Assembly (NCBI GenBank): GCA_018873245.2
Contig: JAEMBT020000008.1
Span: 7,594,238-7,658,237, forward strand
Direction of reading: 5' to 3'
DNA length: 64,000 bases
Source: Archegozetes longisetosus
Lineage: Eukaryota; Arthropoda; Arachnida; Sarcoptiformes; Trhypochthoniidae
Shown: one piece after another, positions 26,601 to 37,260 of the stretch
Position numbering within the stretch: position 1 is the stretch's first letter
How the letters are laid out: every line of letters begins with the position of its first letter
The notes under the pieces: generated by a model
Seen by the model: the letters and a program-made list of their open reading frames with translations, nothing else
Told to the model about the DNA's origin: nothing
The model's database searches: none
Position numbers and translations under genes: made by a program

Positions 26601-26934
26601 CTTTTCCACATAAATCTTATTTCTTTCAAGTTAACCGATATATAGATTGATCATAATTAAGTTTGAATTGCAGAATATTCTTCATCTAAACTTAAATCTA
26701 AATTATTTTATTTTTCATGCATCTATCGATTTCGAGATTTACAACAAAATCTGCATAGCTTTTAAAAGATTTTTCGCTGCAGTCTATCTCAAAAAACTTT
26801 TGAATAACATATGACTTGAATATAAAATAGAAAAGATTATTAAATCTCAGAACACTCACCAAAGTGAATATAGCGCTGGCAAAACTTCCTTTTCTAACTG
26901 AATCATAACAGCAACAATTCTGTAAAATTGCCAT
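17692..26934 (-). CDS. Gene C: four-helix membrane protein, LAPTM4/DUF4728-like, complete
   Basis: Seven exons on -: 26934-26860, 22300-22237, 21424-21339, 19612-19520, 19429-19370, 19058-18972, 17925-17692 (TAA). They sum to 699 nt, 232 aa, with GT-AG introns of 4559, 812, 1726, 90, 311 and 1046 bp. Residues 7-10 are C-C-C-Y, then V-R-K-G-S-F (13-18). Helix 1 is about 18-38, helix 2 48-74, helix 3 80-104 with P83-W84 and D95, helix 4 about 112-134 with D119. S-Q-Y-Q-E-Y-K-D-G-R-G follows at 135-145, then a 77-residue Ser/Pro-rich tail ending in T-P-H. Exon 5 is only 20 codons (28 in gene B), shortening the helix 3-4 loop. Intron 3 carries a mariner derivative. Both termini are presumably cytosolic; role inferred as endomembrane/lysosomal from fold only. 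Confidence 0.87.
18302..18346 (-). repeat. Possible tRNA-derived (SINE-like) fragment
   Basis: On - the string GTGGCCTAACAGGGTAGG resembles a tRNA A box and is followed almost at once by TCTTGAATCC, a poor B box. The anticodon arm is missing, so this is not a tRNA gene; a worn SINE fragment is the most that can be said. It lies in intron 6 of gene C. Confidence 0.2.
19823..20343 (-). mobile_element. mariner-family internal deletion derivative in gene C intron 3
   Basis: GGGGTACCATTTAACTACCG starts the left end; the 24-bp terminal repeats match at 23 positions and both are flanked by TA, the Tc1/mariner target. The element is 521 bp, less than half of a full mariner. It keeps the start of a transposase on - (20184-19939) but no catalytic core. 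It lies in intron 3 of gene C, where GT-AG splicing should remove it. Confidence 0.85.
19939..20184 (-). pseudogene. mariner transposase N-terminal helix-turn-helix fragment
   Basis: About 78 codons read M-S-D-Y-I-P ... then H-V-K-Q-C-L-M-Y-E-F-D-R-G, followed by a second half with Q-K-W-C-S-R-F-R-S-D-D and D-R-P-R-P-G-R-P. This matches the paired helix-turn-helix DNA-binding half of mariner transposases, including the conserved linker R-P-x-P-G-R-P. The frame then leaves the transposase and ends; the D,D34D catalytic domain is deleted. The fragment could at most make a DNA-binding peptide for its own ends. Confidence 0.8.
22301..26859 (-). other. Gene C intron 1, no further feature seen
   Basis: This 4.6 kb intron separates the Cys exon from the rest of gene C. 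The ORFs at 24276-24503 and 22333-22560 on + and 25654-25875 on - lack family motifs and splice context. I could define no transposon ends. Confidence 0.5.
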
Positions 26935-27246
26935 TTATTGTAATAATAATAAATACTTTTAATGATAATGATCTCAATCGGAGCCTTATTCACTAGTGGA
27001 ATCAATTCTTAAGAGATGCTGTGAGACCGACTTATGACTTGCGATACCTATTATACCAAATGTTGAATTGTTGGGGCAATCATAGATAGTACGCATTCGC
27101 AATTGTATCACATTCGCGAACGCTCATTTCTGGGCCCTCTCTCTCTCAGTTCATAACTTTGCATTTATTTTCTTCTTATCTTCCTTGAGGCAAAACAGAT
27201 TTTCTTGTCATAGTATTCCGAATCTGAAGATTTGTTCACGCATTTC

Positions 27247-27284
27247 TTTTTATACAATCCTCATGATTTTTATACTAGTGCTAT
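27247..27284 (-). promoter_or_regulatory. Candidate TATA region of gene C
   Basis: On - the sequence has TATAAAAAT and, about 20 bases further, TATAAAAAG, about 315-345 bp upstream of the ATG at 26934. Gene B has a TATA-like string at a similar distance. Nothing else supports a start site, and TATA strings are frequent in AT-rich DNA. Confidence 0.2.
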
Positions 27285-28247
27285 TTCTCTGCTAAGCAAA
27301 TTATTTGGAAATAGTTTTTATTCCTCTGGAGTAAATTGAGAGCAAGTCCTTATTTAATTATAGAGAATAATATTTTTACATAAGATAAATAAGTTCAGAG
27401 GCATTATCATTAAATGAACTTCAAATGGATTGTACTTCTAATTGGGTTTCTTGTCACCGAGTTTCTAATGAGTTTTCCTTGACGTTGAGCTTTATAAACC
27501 TTCAGAGCTAATTAATGTATTCGTGCATTCATTTTTCAAGATATTTATTGTTTTATCATTATTTTTCATCAAGTTTAATAAGTAATAATTAAATTGAAAG
27601 CTATAATTAAAACAATAATCGGAAGCTCTATTAATTGTATTCAGACTAATATTTAGGTGTCATAAATATAGGTTTTAGTTTCAGAGAGTAACTGATAAAA
27701 ATGGTACTGTTCGAGCATTTTCTGCATAAGAAATTGAATTCAACAATTAAACGTAGTCAATACTCTTTCATACTTGTTGTAAGACCATAACATAATGTTT
27801 ATTGTGAGAATCTTGACCAAAAGTTAATTAACCAGATTCTCTATTGCCATTGTGAGAGAATTGATTAACATCAAGTATTGAGCACTGACAATTATTCTAA
27901 CAGTGAGTAACAGTGATAGCAATAGAAGTGAGTCTCAACGCCCTGCCTTGATGAGATATTTCATGCGAATTACTAAGTCAATACCTTGAATAGCTAGCTT
28001 TAGGTTATGTCGACTAAGCAGAACAAGAATTTTCATAAGAGCTTCGAATTTCTAGAGAAATAACTAAATGTTAGTTCATTTATGGTAAATTGTCGACTTG
28101 GAGTGCACTGTCGCATCTGTAATGCCATTTCAATCAGAGATACGACAATATAGTTCCAAGACAACTAAACGTGGGAGAATATGCTCCTGACATTGTAGAC
28201 GAATAATTCATAAGTTATTGGACTCGTTTCGACCATAGAAGTCAAAT

Positions 28248-28664
28248 GAGTTCACTCTCGGGGTCATTCAAAATCGACTCTAAGGCTCGACTTTTTGGTC
28301 TAATGTCGAATTTCAATCTAAGTTCTATTACAAAAATAAAACGAAAAAACGGAAGTTCAACGAAAATATTTGTGGCTTTAAGGTCAAATTTAAGGTAATT
28401 CTTGAAGTTATTTTTCTATAAATTTTCCCAAATAAAAACTAATTAACTCACAAAAACCTCTTAGGAAGCTAAACTAGTAAATATTTCCAAGAAATACGAG
28501 TATAAGATATTTGAAACTATGAGCGATCCAGAGTGAAAGTAAAGAAAATGATAAGCTTTCAAAATAAATTATGCGAATGGCATCGACAGAGAACTTTAAG
28601 TTTGTCAGACTAAGACTATAAAGTCTTGTCAAAATAGCCTGCAAGTAGCCTCGAGAGTGAACTC
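28248..28664. repeat. Possible MITE with 16-bp terminal inverted repeats
   Basis: GAGTTCACTCTCGGGG at the left end is inverted at the right end as CCTCGAGAGTGAACTC (15 of 16). A third related string, GAGTTCACTTCGA, follows in direct orientation at about 28765. No target duplication was clear and there is no ORF. Confidence 0.3.
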
Positions 28665-29463
28665 AAGGTGGCAAACTTTCTGTTTGATTTTCGTCTGCTT
28701 CATCTCCTATTTTTAATAAGTTTAAACTGAGACTCAAAATATTGGATCGATAAGTCGAATTTTTGAGTTCACTTCGAATAACCTCGTTGGACTTGTACGG
28801 GCAAGCTGAGTCTAAATTTGTATAAATTATGTGTCTATAAACCTGTAGACATCTCCGTCAAAGTTAGTTAGTTATAGTTTAGCCAAAAAGTTTAATTTTA
28901 ATTATTTGATAAGAGCTGAAATTTATGTTGATGTTTATTTTACTAGTATTCAAGCTGTGAAAGATTATCTACAAACTCTAGTTAAGTTTACCCAAGTTTT
29001 GTTGTTGTTTTTTAATTTGAATTTTGAAGTCATAACACTCGAGATTCTTTTTAAAAATCCAACAGTCATCAGTGTTGATGTACTTCGAAGCGAGTTTAAT
29101 CTTATAATAATGTTTTGATAAAGTTAATTAATTTTCAAGAATCTATTCAATTGTTTACATACAAAATAAAATTTAATATTCAGATGAGTTCCAAAAATAA
29201 GTCTAAAATTTAAATTCAAATTAATCATAAATAACTTATTGAAAACACATAATATCAAACAATGTAAATTTTTGCCAATAATCGAATAAATTATTTTAAC
29301 ATTAAATCAAATGGTTTAATGCCGAATAGACTTAAAGACGAATTACAGATAGCATTTGTATTGTATTGTATTCTTTCTCAAAGAGAAGCCAAGACCTCAT
29401 TATCCACTAAATAGTCCGAAGCTTAGTAATGGCTCATAAATCTCACCATTTGGTAAATACTAA

Positions 29464-30301
29464 CTATGAAACCGGAAAAACTGATACCAACCGATTTGCA
29501 TGAAATTTGAACCATACATAGAACTGGTCCAGTGAACAAATGTAGTGAAACAACTGGATCCTGTAACTCAATAACTTTTCAGTTATGGACACTTAAAGTT
29601 TGCCCCTTGTGGGTGCATTGCATTGTGTTTACATGCTTTAACTTTGCAATTTAGTAGTGACCATCACATAAACCTTATGTACAATCATTTTCCAAGTGTT
29701 CTCACGCCTTTCAACCACTAAAACATAGTTTGGCTATCGAGAAACTAAACTTAAAGTTTATCATATCAAATATATGGACATCTAATCCACATCTTTATTG
29801 TTAATTTAGATTTAATGGTTTCATTTGAATGAGATAATATTGATTAATCAATCTATGACGTTAAATTATATTATTGGAATAACAATACATAATCGAAGTA
29901 GTAGATATTTCGGTTATACATTATTTATCCCGTAAATGGTATTTTAATAAATTCCTAATAAATTTTAATAAATTATGAGTTATTTATTTCTCTCCATATA
30001 TATTATATGGCAAAATTTAATTTCTCGATAGCCAAACTATGTTTTAGTGGTTGAAAGGCGTGAGAACACTTGGAAAATGATTGTACATAAGGTTTATGTG
30101 ATGGTCACTACTAAATTGCAAAGTTAAAGCATGTAAACACAATGCAATGCACCCACAAGGGGCAAACTTTAAGTGTCCATAACTGAAAAGTTATTGAGTT
30201 ACAGGATCCAGTTGTTTCACTACATTTGTTCACTGGACCAGTTCTATGTATGGTTCAAATTTCATGCAAATCGGTTGGTATCAGTTTTTCCGGTTTCATA
30301 G
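29464..30301. repeat. Near-perfect giant palindrome, 286-bp arms
   Basis: Bases 29464-29749 and 30016-30301 are reverse complements along their whole length with no mismatch that I could see except near the inner end, separated by 266 bp of AT-rich spacer. Outer ends read CTATGAAACCGG and CCGGTTTCATAG; inner ends CTATCGAGAAA and TTTCTCGATAG. No ORF lies within. The equal arm length and near identity imply a recent origin or ongoing arm-to-arm conversion. A transcript through it would form a long double-stranded RNA stem. Confidence 0.92.
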
Positions 30302-32147
30302 AAAGTATTGTGTGATACAAATCTCTGATCATAAAGTATAACAGAAGTTTCTATATTCAAGAGCTCTAAATACGTTATAGACAGCTATATGCGTTCAACG
30401 TTTAATGATTTTCATCTCTCAATCGTTGACCCTTTGATTACCATTTTATTAGCGGAAATTCGCTTGCATGGCATTGACCTTTGAATTTACAATAGAATTT
30501 CTGAAGATTTTATTTGGTTAGAGAATAGTAGATCAGACACATTGCTTCACATATAAAAGATTTTAATCTCTTGTGAATACTTTTTATAAGCTTTAGCATA
30601 AAATTTAGTTTAATATAGCCATAGCTGAAGAATTATTTTTGACCTACAAGTGAAATGGTTTTATTCGACTGGATACGAATTCAATGAAGAGCTCAATGAA
30701 TTTATCCTTTTATTCCGTTAAAAAATCTAATACTTAGAGCTGAAGTCACGAATGCATTAATCTCTCGGCTTAATTCCGTGCAGAATAAGAAGAGATAATA
30801 AATTTCTCTTGAAATGTTTGAGTACTATTTCCATGAGGAAATCGTGACCAAGAATTTCATTGGTTAGATAGGACTATTGTTGATAAATTAATCAGAAGCA
30901 ATTTGTCCTCTGTCTGAAGTCGGATTACAAGCCAGTCTTTCAGTTGTTGAGTCGATAGATCTCAAGGGAGTAAAAGACGATGAGTCTGATTTTCGCAGAC
31001 TGAACCTGACGCTAAACTTCGGCTCTTTGCAACAATGGTGGGCTATCTCTGCTGACAGTTGGGAAATTGGTTGACGCTTAAAACGTTGTTTAGACATGAA
31101 ACTTTTGGACCGTAGTCCAGATAAAGAATTAAATTAGACTTGAGTAGAAAACTCGATAAATTACTTATCGATTTTGAGTTGTTACATGCTTTCAATGCTT
31201 CTTTACTCATAAGATAAACCTATTTCTATGTAACTCCTAAGTTTGATCTATTATCAGAAAGAAATCAGTGTCTTCTATCTTTTTACCACTTGTTGGTACA
31301 GTTCCTCAAAGTTAATGAGAACTTGAAAGTTCTTTTGAATAGCTTTGGAATTAGACTTCAGTTAACTTATGTGATTTCAAGTAAGCTACGTCAAAATAAA
31401 CATGTTCAATTACTTGGACTTTATTTCAGTCATAGACTTGAGCTCATCATTAAATTTTTATGTTTTTGATGTCGACAAAAGAACTTTCTATGAAAGTACT
31501 AGGATTTTGATATTTCAGTTATTTTTCTAGAATTTCAGTTCAAGTATTTTTCTCCTTTTTTGAATACAACTGAAAGATTATCACTTTTGACTTAATTATA
31601 AATAAATAATTCCATAATATACTTTGTATCCGAAAAAAGTCATAGCAGTTAGAGTAAAGGGATACTAAAGGATGTGTTTATAAAACAATTGGTGTCTCTT
31701 TTTAAATACATATGTGGAGCAATTATTGTAAATGTAGGCCGGGTATTGTTTGTTGAATTTTGTCTTGCTAAAAGAATTATTGTCTAACTACTAAAATATG
31801 AGTATTTAATACGAAATCAGTATTTATATAAATCTAAACAGATGCAAGTTTTGCAAAATTGATTGTTGTTTATTCTAAATTTTAAATTTACAGTCTTGTT
31901 TATTTTAGATCGAATAACTGTTTTTCACTTATTTTACAGATTATATTTTTGATTAAAAATTAAATTATGATTTAATACTAATAAAAGATGTATTGAAAAG
32001 TATTTGTGTTTATTTGACTAACCTTTAGGTATAAAATAATTAACAGAGTTTGAGCTCAGTATACATCTTAACACTTGTGTAAATAAGCCCGGACTATGTT
32101 TACAATAATTGCTTCTCATATACTGTATAAATAACGCAAGTATAATT
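30302..32147. other. Intergenic stretch with one orphan ORF
   Basis: Only the open region at 30888-31097 (-) stands out. The remainder is AT-rich with no feature I can support. Confidence 0.4.
30888..31097 (-). CDS. Orphan Ser-rich ORF, possible tail exon
   Basis: The frame starts with ATG at 31097 and runs 69 codons to TAA. It reads M-S-K-Q-R-F-K-R-Q-P-I-S early, then Ser/Arg-rich with S-L-R-K-S-D-S-S-S-F, ending G-Q-I-A-S-D. A TTTTAAG acceptor-like site before C-G-T-C-A-A would give phase 0, as for the gene C tail (R-N-F-L-Q). Its codon mix is less AT-rich than the flanks. No helix exons were found on - in the next few kb, so it may be a relic of a fourth paralog, an alternative last exon, or an unrelated small protein. 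Confidence 0.3.
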   Translation of the reverse strand: MSKQRFKRQPISQLSAEIAHHCCKEPKFSVRFSLRKSDSSSFTPLRSIDSTTERLACNPTSDRGQIASD

Positions 32148-33035
32148 AGTGTTCCCAGGCCATTTTGTCGCTAAACTTGAGAACTTACAAAAAATGCCAA
32201 TTTTCGCCCTGAGTTCGCCTTGAGATTAGTAAATTAAATAAATAATAATGTAACATATTTTAACTAATCATCTGTTTATTAATTAAACGCTTTACAAAAC
32301 ACAATTTATTATTAAGAAAATCTGTATTTTTGCTGTGATTTGGCTGCAGTAATGCAACTTTTGTTATCCTTTATAAAATCAATGAAGTCATGACATGAAA
32401 GAGAAAAATTATTTTTGATACAAATTTCGGCTTTAATTTGATTTATGTCCATTCGGTTCCGTTCGTCGGTCCAAACCTTCTTAAGTCCGCTGAAAACCCG
32501 TTCCACGAATTCATTCCCTACAGGAATCGCGAGAACTGTTTCGACAACTTTTGTCAGATTCTTTGAGTCAAACGCCGGCAATATTTTACAATATTTGGAG
32601 ACTGAATCAATAAATACCGAAAAAACGAGTCCAATAAAGTTTTTTCTTCTTTGGTGAACTCATTTTAACCACAGTTATATCAATCACAAATAGTATTTGT
32701 TTACTGATAACGTTAATCAAACGACTCATTGATGCTATCATTAAAATAATTTGTTATCAAATCATAGCTTTTTATGCAAAACATTTCCACAAAACTATTT
32801 TAATAATTAGATTCTGTGTATAAACACATTCTATGCACAAACCCATTATTGTTAATATTGATTGCTTATCATAAGTGACATTGGTTTACAGTTTAGTGCA
32901 TAATATGCATTGAGTTTTATGCCAAAATTTTTAACTTGAGATTCTATTCTCAAGTTATATGACCCAACTTGAGGCCTGAGATAGACCTCAATAACTTGAG
33001 AATCAAGCTGAAAACTTGAGACCTGGGAACACTAA
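32148..33035 (-). mobile_element. hAT element copy 1, 0.89 kb, with transposase C-terminus
   Basis: AGTGTTCCCAGG at the left and CCTGGGAACACT at the right are exact inverted ends of hAT type. Taking two extra bases on the right, the flanks GTATAATT and GTGTAATC match at 6 of 8, a worn 8-bp target duplication. On - it encodes the C-terminal dimerisation region of a hAT transposase (32581-32312). A shorter inverted copy lies at 53515-54024. Confidence 0.8.
32312..32581 (-). pseudogene. hAT transposase C-terminal dimerisation domain fragment
   Basis: The 89-codon frame has the hallmarks of the hAT C-terminal dimerisation domain: L-A-I-P-V-G-N-E-F-V-E-R-V-F-S near residues 17-31, then K-K-V-W-T-D-E-R-N-R-M, and a following I-K-A-E-I-C-I-K-N-N-F region. 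The BED finger and catalytic parts are absent, so this is a truncated relic. Confidence 0.85.
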
Positions 33036-33526
33036 GTGTAATCAAACTTTTCATTTAAAATCAGCCTTAAAGCATAGCAACGATCTTTACCAGTTGTTTT
33101 TTCTTATCTATGGTGGCTTCTTGATTGAATTGGTGCGCTTGAATTATTTTTGTTACATAGATTGCTCTGCACGTTAGATTTATTCTATATTTATTTCCTG
33201 AAACATTCATTAAAATTCAGGTTACATTGTGAATATAATTAAGTTATACCATGTAAAGAACACTGATTTTCATTTTTCGCGAAACAAGATTCTGGAATCT
33301 AAATCTCATAACATACAAACCTTTTTAATTAAAGTTTTATATCATAAATTTGAAAGTTCTTTTAGCTTCCAACAAATGATTTATTCATTTCCTCTGATTT
33401 AATAATGATTCGATATAAATTTTCAAAAATAAATTTAGATTAAAGCTGCATTAATATACCATAAATATGTGTTCAAAGCTTTATCATACTAAAATATTAT
33501 AACATTGTACAATTTTAAGTTTTTTT

Positions 33527-34030
33527 GGTAGGCTTTCGGAATAGGAGGCAGTAGTAATACCCTAACTGTAAAACATCATAATGGGGATTTTTTACAAGCC
33601 TACTGTAGGATCTTTGTTACAAATAAGTTTGATAACTTATGCAAATAATTAAAGAAATATAAGTAAATTTTATAAAGATAAGTGTAGCTATTAAGTCAGA
33701 ATAAATTTGAGCAGAGTTTTACAGAGGTAGATGAAAAGTATTCAAAGTTTTTAACACACTTTATGAAACAAATGTTAACGATTAATAAAGAAAATTTATA
33801 GTTTAATTTCTAACTTTAAAAACAATATTTTATTTGAAAATCAAAATTTATATCTGTATATTTTGACTTAGTTTTGTATAATTAAGAGAAAAATTAAGAA
33901 ATAATTGTAAAAGTATAAAAAAAATTACGATGCTTATGCTTTAGATTTATGCATATTGCGAAACCGGTTTCAGGGTAAAAGCAGCAAACAACGAATTTTC
34001 TCTGACTGCCTCCTATTCCGAAAGCCTACC
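33527..34030. mobile_element. Non-autonomous DNA transposon with perfect 25-bp TIRs
   Basis: GGTAGGCTTTCGGAATAGGA begins a 25-bp repeat (33527-33551) that is exactly inverted at 34006-34030. Both sides are flanked by GTTTTTTT (33519-33526 and 34031-34038), consistent with an 8-bp target duplication as in hAT or P-type elements, though a T-run is weak proof. The 504-bp body has no ORF. Confidence 0.8.
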
Positions 34031-34379
34031 GTTTTTTTTTAAAGATATAACATTTTTATTTTTTCAAATCAAATAATTCGTTAGAAAACTTCAAGTTATT
34101 TATTAAAAATATTCACACTATTATTGATGACTCAGTTGTTTGTATAATCATTCTAGCTCTTTGCTCAATTAAGTAAATATATTTTTATTGCATTTATTAT
34201 ATTTTATGAAAATGAGCACTTATTGAATCGAAGCTTGGATTTAAAACTGTTCGAAAATGGGATCAAAACCTTAAAAAAACTTACACAAATTACTGTCAAT
34301 ACTAAAACTGTTAATAGACTTTATGCTCATATACATGTAATGAATATACATGTTACAGTAATTTACCGAAATGAGTCAA

Positions 34380-34516
34380 TTCTAGAATTAACCAGTGATT
34401 TCTGGAATTTCAGCAATAAGTTATAGATTTCTAGAAAAAACCAGTGAATTCGAGAAATTACTCACTCAATTTAGGAAATTCTAAAACAAACTGATAAAAG
34501 GTAGAGATTTCCAGAA
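34380..34516. promoter_or_regulatory. Cluster of five TTCnnGAA pairs (heat-shock-element-like)
   Basis: TTCTAGAA at 34380 and 34429, TTCTGGAA at 34400 (followed by TTTC), TTCGAGAA at 34449 and TTCCAGAA at 34509 lie within 137 bp. Four more lie in the opposite arm (35842, 35923, 35952, 35972). TTCnnGAA is the core of HSF binding sites. Whether HSF binds here is inference; most are paired units rather than the canonical run of three. Confidence 0.35.
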
Positions 34517-34726
34517 TTTATTTTCTCCCTTTAGTGAAATTTTAAAAAGTTACACTATCAATAATATCTATTACTCTCCAAATTTTTTTAACTTGCAAAT
34601 TAGTACTGAAGGTTTTATTTGACGAGTTACAAGAATACAAAATCTTAAGACATTACAATTGCCGCGCTGTAACGTAATATAAGCGCAATAATATGAAGTG
34701 TAATTCCAAGTGTCTTAATAGCTCAT

Positions 34727-35008
34727 TATAGCCGACTTTTCTTTGCAGCCTCACTACAGCAATATTTGAAAGGCTTGTTTTGTTTTAAAACGACTTTATT
34801 GACTAAATAATAAGAAATAGTCCCCTTTTTACAAGTTATCGCCCTTCTTATATAGGGTGCGGATTACAGTTTTAAAGTGTTGCACTTCTCCATGGAAAGT
34901 GGGAAATTTCCAGGGAAGGCAATAAATAAACAAACAAATAGGCAAAAAAACAACGGATTAGGTAGAAGGTTTAGTATAAGTCCAAATTAAAGGTAGAGGT
35001 TGCCTACA
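34727..35008 (-). mobile_element. Solo LTR copy 1 with 5-bp target duplication
   Basis: Read on -, it begins TGTAGGCAACCTCTACC and ends CTATA, and is flanked on both sides by ATGAG (CTCAT at 34722-34726 and 35009-35013 on +). It has a promoter-like CCCTATATAAG and then CAATAAA before the end, the U3-R-U5 order of a retroviral-type LTR. Length 282 bp. No internal retrotransposon sequence is adjacent, so it is a recombined solo LTR. It lies inside the long-TIR element. Confidence 0.8.
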
Positions 35009-36007
35009 CTCATCTTGTCGTAATAAATAATTCCTCTAATGTTCAGCTACAATAAAGTCGATATAGTTGTAATATTGTGAAATATATATGTTTAATAAAT
35101 ATAGAATACCAAAATATCTTAGTTATTGGTTTGAAGAGGCTTTGCACTAACACTTTTTGTAATTAGCTCTTAAAAAAGTCCAATGATTTATAACACTTTC
35201 TGTAATGACTTTCTCTTTAAAATGACCCAATATAGTATGATTTAACTTTCGTATAAATAAACAACCAAAAAATGTATCTTTAGTTTTAAATTTAGAGAAA
35301 CGTGGAAACCAAAGAAAAGTATATAAAGGGAGAGAAAGTCACTATAAGGAGCTTCAGTAATATCTTAGTTATGCTTTGTAACTTCACGTTATGCATAATA
35401 AAATTCTTGAAAAATAGATAATCGTTTTCTTCATTTCTATCAACTTTATTTTCACCTTAGGTAAGTAATATACAAAGTTGTGAACTTTCTTTAATGCATG
35501 ACAGGTACACATGATATTCTCTATCGAGTCCAGCCAGACTCTTAGATGGAGAATTAGGTAAAGAAGATTCGGAATCTTACATCGAGGCCCCTGATTCAAA
35601 ATCTTTACTCTAGTAAAATTACACAAAATGAAGAACTCTACACGAAAAATTAGAACGAGTTTTTCATTCTTGACGAGATCCCGAGTCACAAAAATAATTG
35701 TGACAATATGTTAAGATTTTGAATTCTTGTAACTCGTCAAATAAAACCTTCAGTACTAATTTGCAAGTTAAAAAATTTGGAGAGTAATAGAAATTATTAA
35801 TAGTGTAACTTTTTTAAACTTCACTAAAGGGAGAAAATAAATTCTGGAAGTCTCTACCTTTTATCAGTTTATTTTAAGATTTCCTAAATTGAGTGAGTAA
35901 TTTCTACAAATCACTAGTTTTTTTCTAGAAATCTGTAATTCATTGCCGAAATTCCAGAAATTACTGGTTAATTCTAGAATTCACTCATTTCGGTCGATGC
36001 TTCGATT

Positions 36008-36561
36008 GAGTTTCGAGTTTAAATTTCGAGTTTTCGAGTTTTATTAATTAGTATGTGTTTTTAATTGTAAAATGTTTAATTAAAAAAATATCCAGAATTT
36101 AAGTACTTAGACAAATAAGTAAAAACAAACACATCTCTATTTCCAAAAGCAATACATTAAATCATTTTATAGCATAATTCTATAGTTTTGATATCTGTTC
36201 TAAAGTTAATGTTTATTATTCGTGCAAAAAATTTTTAAATTTTAACTAAAATTAGCAATAATTATGGCCAGTCGAACTTGGAAGTGGACTATATAAAAAC
36301 AAAATGTAATCATTATGGCAAAATAATTATTCGTACTCCTGATTATATAACGACTTGTAGTAGATATTTAAATAATGTTTACTGAGTAACTGATTCTTCG
36401 ATATCAAAACACCTGAAATTTAAAGAAATCATATTTAATGCTAGGCCAAAAGAATGTAATATTGAAAGAGAGGAAAAAAATGATGGACTTATTGCGGAAT
36501 ATAATGAAATATTTTTGTCATTTCTTCAATCAGAAAAACTCGAAATTAAAATACTCGAAAC
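36008..36561 (+). mobile_element. hAT-like remnant with decayed BED zinc finger
   Basis: GAGTTTCGAGTTTAAATTTC at the left and AAATTAAAATACTCGAAAC at the right are imperfect inverted ends. On + the interior (about 36306-36380) translates as C-N-H-Y-G-K-I-I-I-R-T-P ... C-S-R-Y-L-N, which has the spacing of a BED finger in which one Cys and the His have become Tyr. Stops and frame changes follow. It abuts the right end of the long-TIR element. Family assignment rests on this short motif. Confidence 0.4.
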
Positions 36562-37089
36562 TTGCAATCACTAAATGAGACACAAGTTTAGTATATTTCA
36601 GGATAGGTTGTTATGGAATGAAAAATCTGATTCTAATTTATAGAAATTGGACATGAAATCTTATACTTGAAACTTATATGAACAGCAATATATTTAACAT
36701 AATGAAAAATCAGTCAAAATGTGCAGACTTCTCTATAAATATTAGTAAATTGATAGATATAAAGTATTGATCATGAAGAGGATTCAGTTTGAAGTTATTA
36801 ATTTTATTTTAATTCACAAAATGATCGAAATTGGTTTACAGATTCATATTGATCAGATTAGTATTGAATGAAAGATGTGATTCCAACTACTCTGATGACT
36901 AATTATTTCTTATAGTCTTAAAAGAGACTATTAGAATCCCCTCGTATTCTTACCATCTGAAAATTAGAATTCTTAGAGAATTTAATTCTAGTCATGTGAG
37001 TCTTAAATTATTTTTGCAAAATATGAACTAGCATGTCGTCACATTTATTTCCGTGACATGGGTCGTTCTAAACATAAAAGTCTCGAGCT

Positions 37090-37260
37090 AGATATTTTAT
37101 GTAGAGTTATTCGTGTGAAATATTTTCCACGATGAATAAATTGAAATCAGGGGTCTCAATATGAGATTCCAATTCATTTTACCTAATTCTCTATCAGAGA
37201 GTCAGGTTGGACTCAATAGAGATTGCTTTGCTTTTTAGTGTAATTTCAGTTTATACTTAC
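37090..37260 (+). repeat. Diverged inverted copy of sequence at about 35500-35690
   Basis: AATCAGGGGTCTCAATATGA here corresponds to the reverse strand of 35.5-35.6 kb (AATCAGGGGCCTCGATGTAA), and the match goes on through TTTACCTAATTCTC and TGGACTC. It marks an interspersed repeat family not otherwise identified. Confidence 0.5.

Larger units (their letters stand above)
26935..29463. other. Upstream region of gene C and intergenic DNA
   Basis: It holds the presumed promoter of gene C (to about 27.3 kb) and a possible small MITE (28248-28664). Otherwise I see no gene or clear repeat. Confidence 0.4.
34365..35994. mobile_element. Long-TIR element, 1.63 kb, arms rich in TTCnnGAA
   Basis: Left arm 34365-34660 and right arm 35696-35994 are diverged inverted repeats of nearly 300 bp, starting ACCGAAATGAGT. 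I found no clear target duplication and no transposase. The interior holds a solo LTR at 34727-35008 inserted later, and a - frame of 101 codons (35689-35384). That frame overlaps a sequence with a diverged inverted copy at about 37090-37260, so it is repeat sequence rather than a gene. Confidence 0.75.

Noticed and set aside
32445..32657. + strand 70-codon ORF
   Set aside because: Antisense of the hAT dimerisation-domain fragment.
35384..35689. 101-codon - strand ORF
   Set aside because: It lies in the long-TIR element and has a diverged repeat copy at 37.1 kb; no motif or codon signal.
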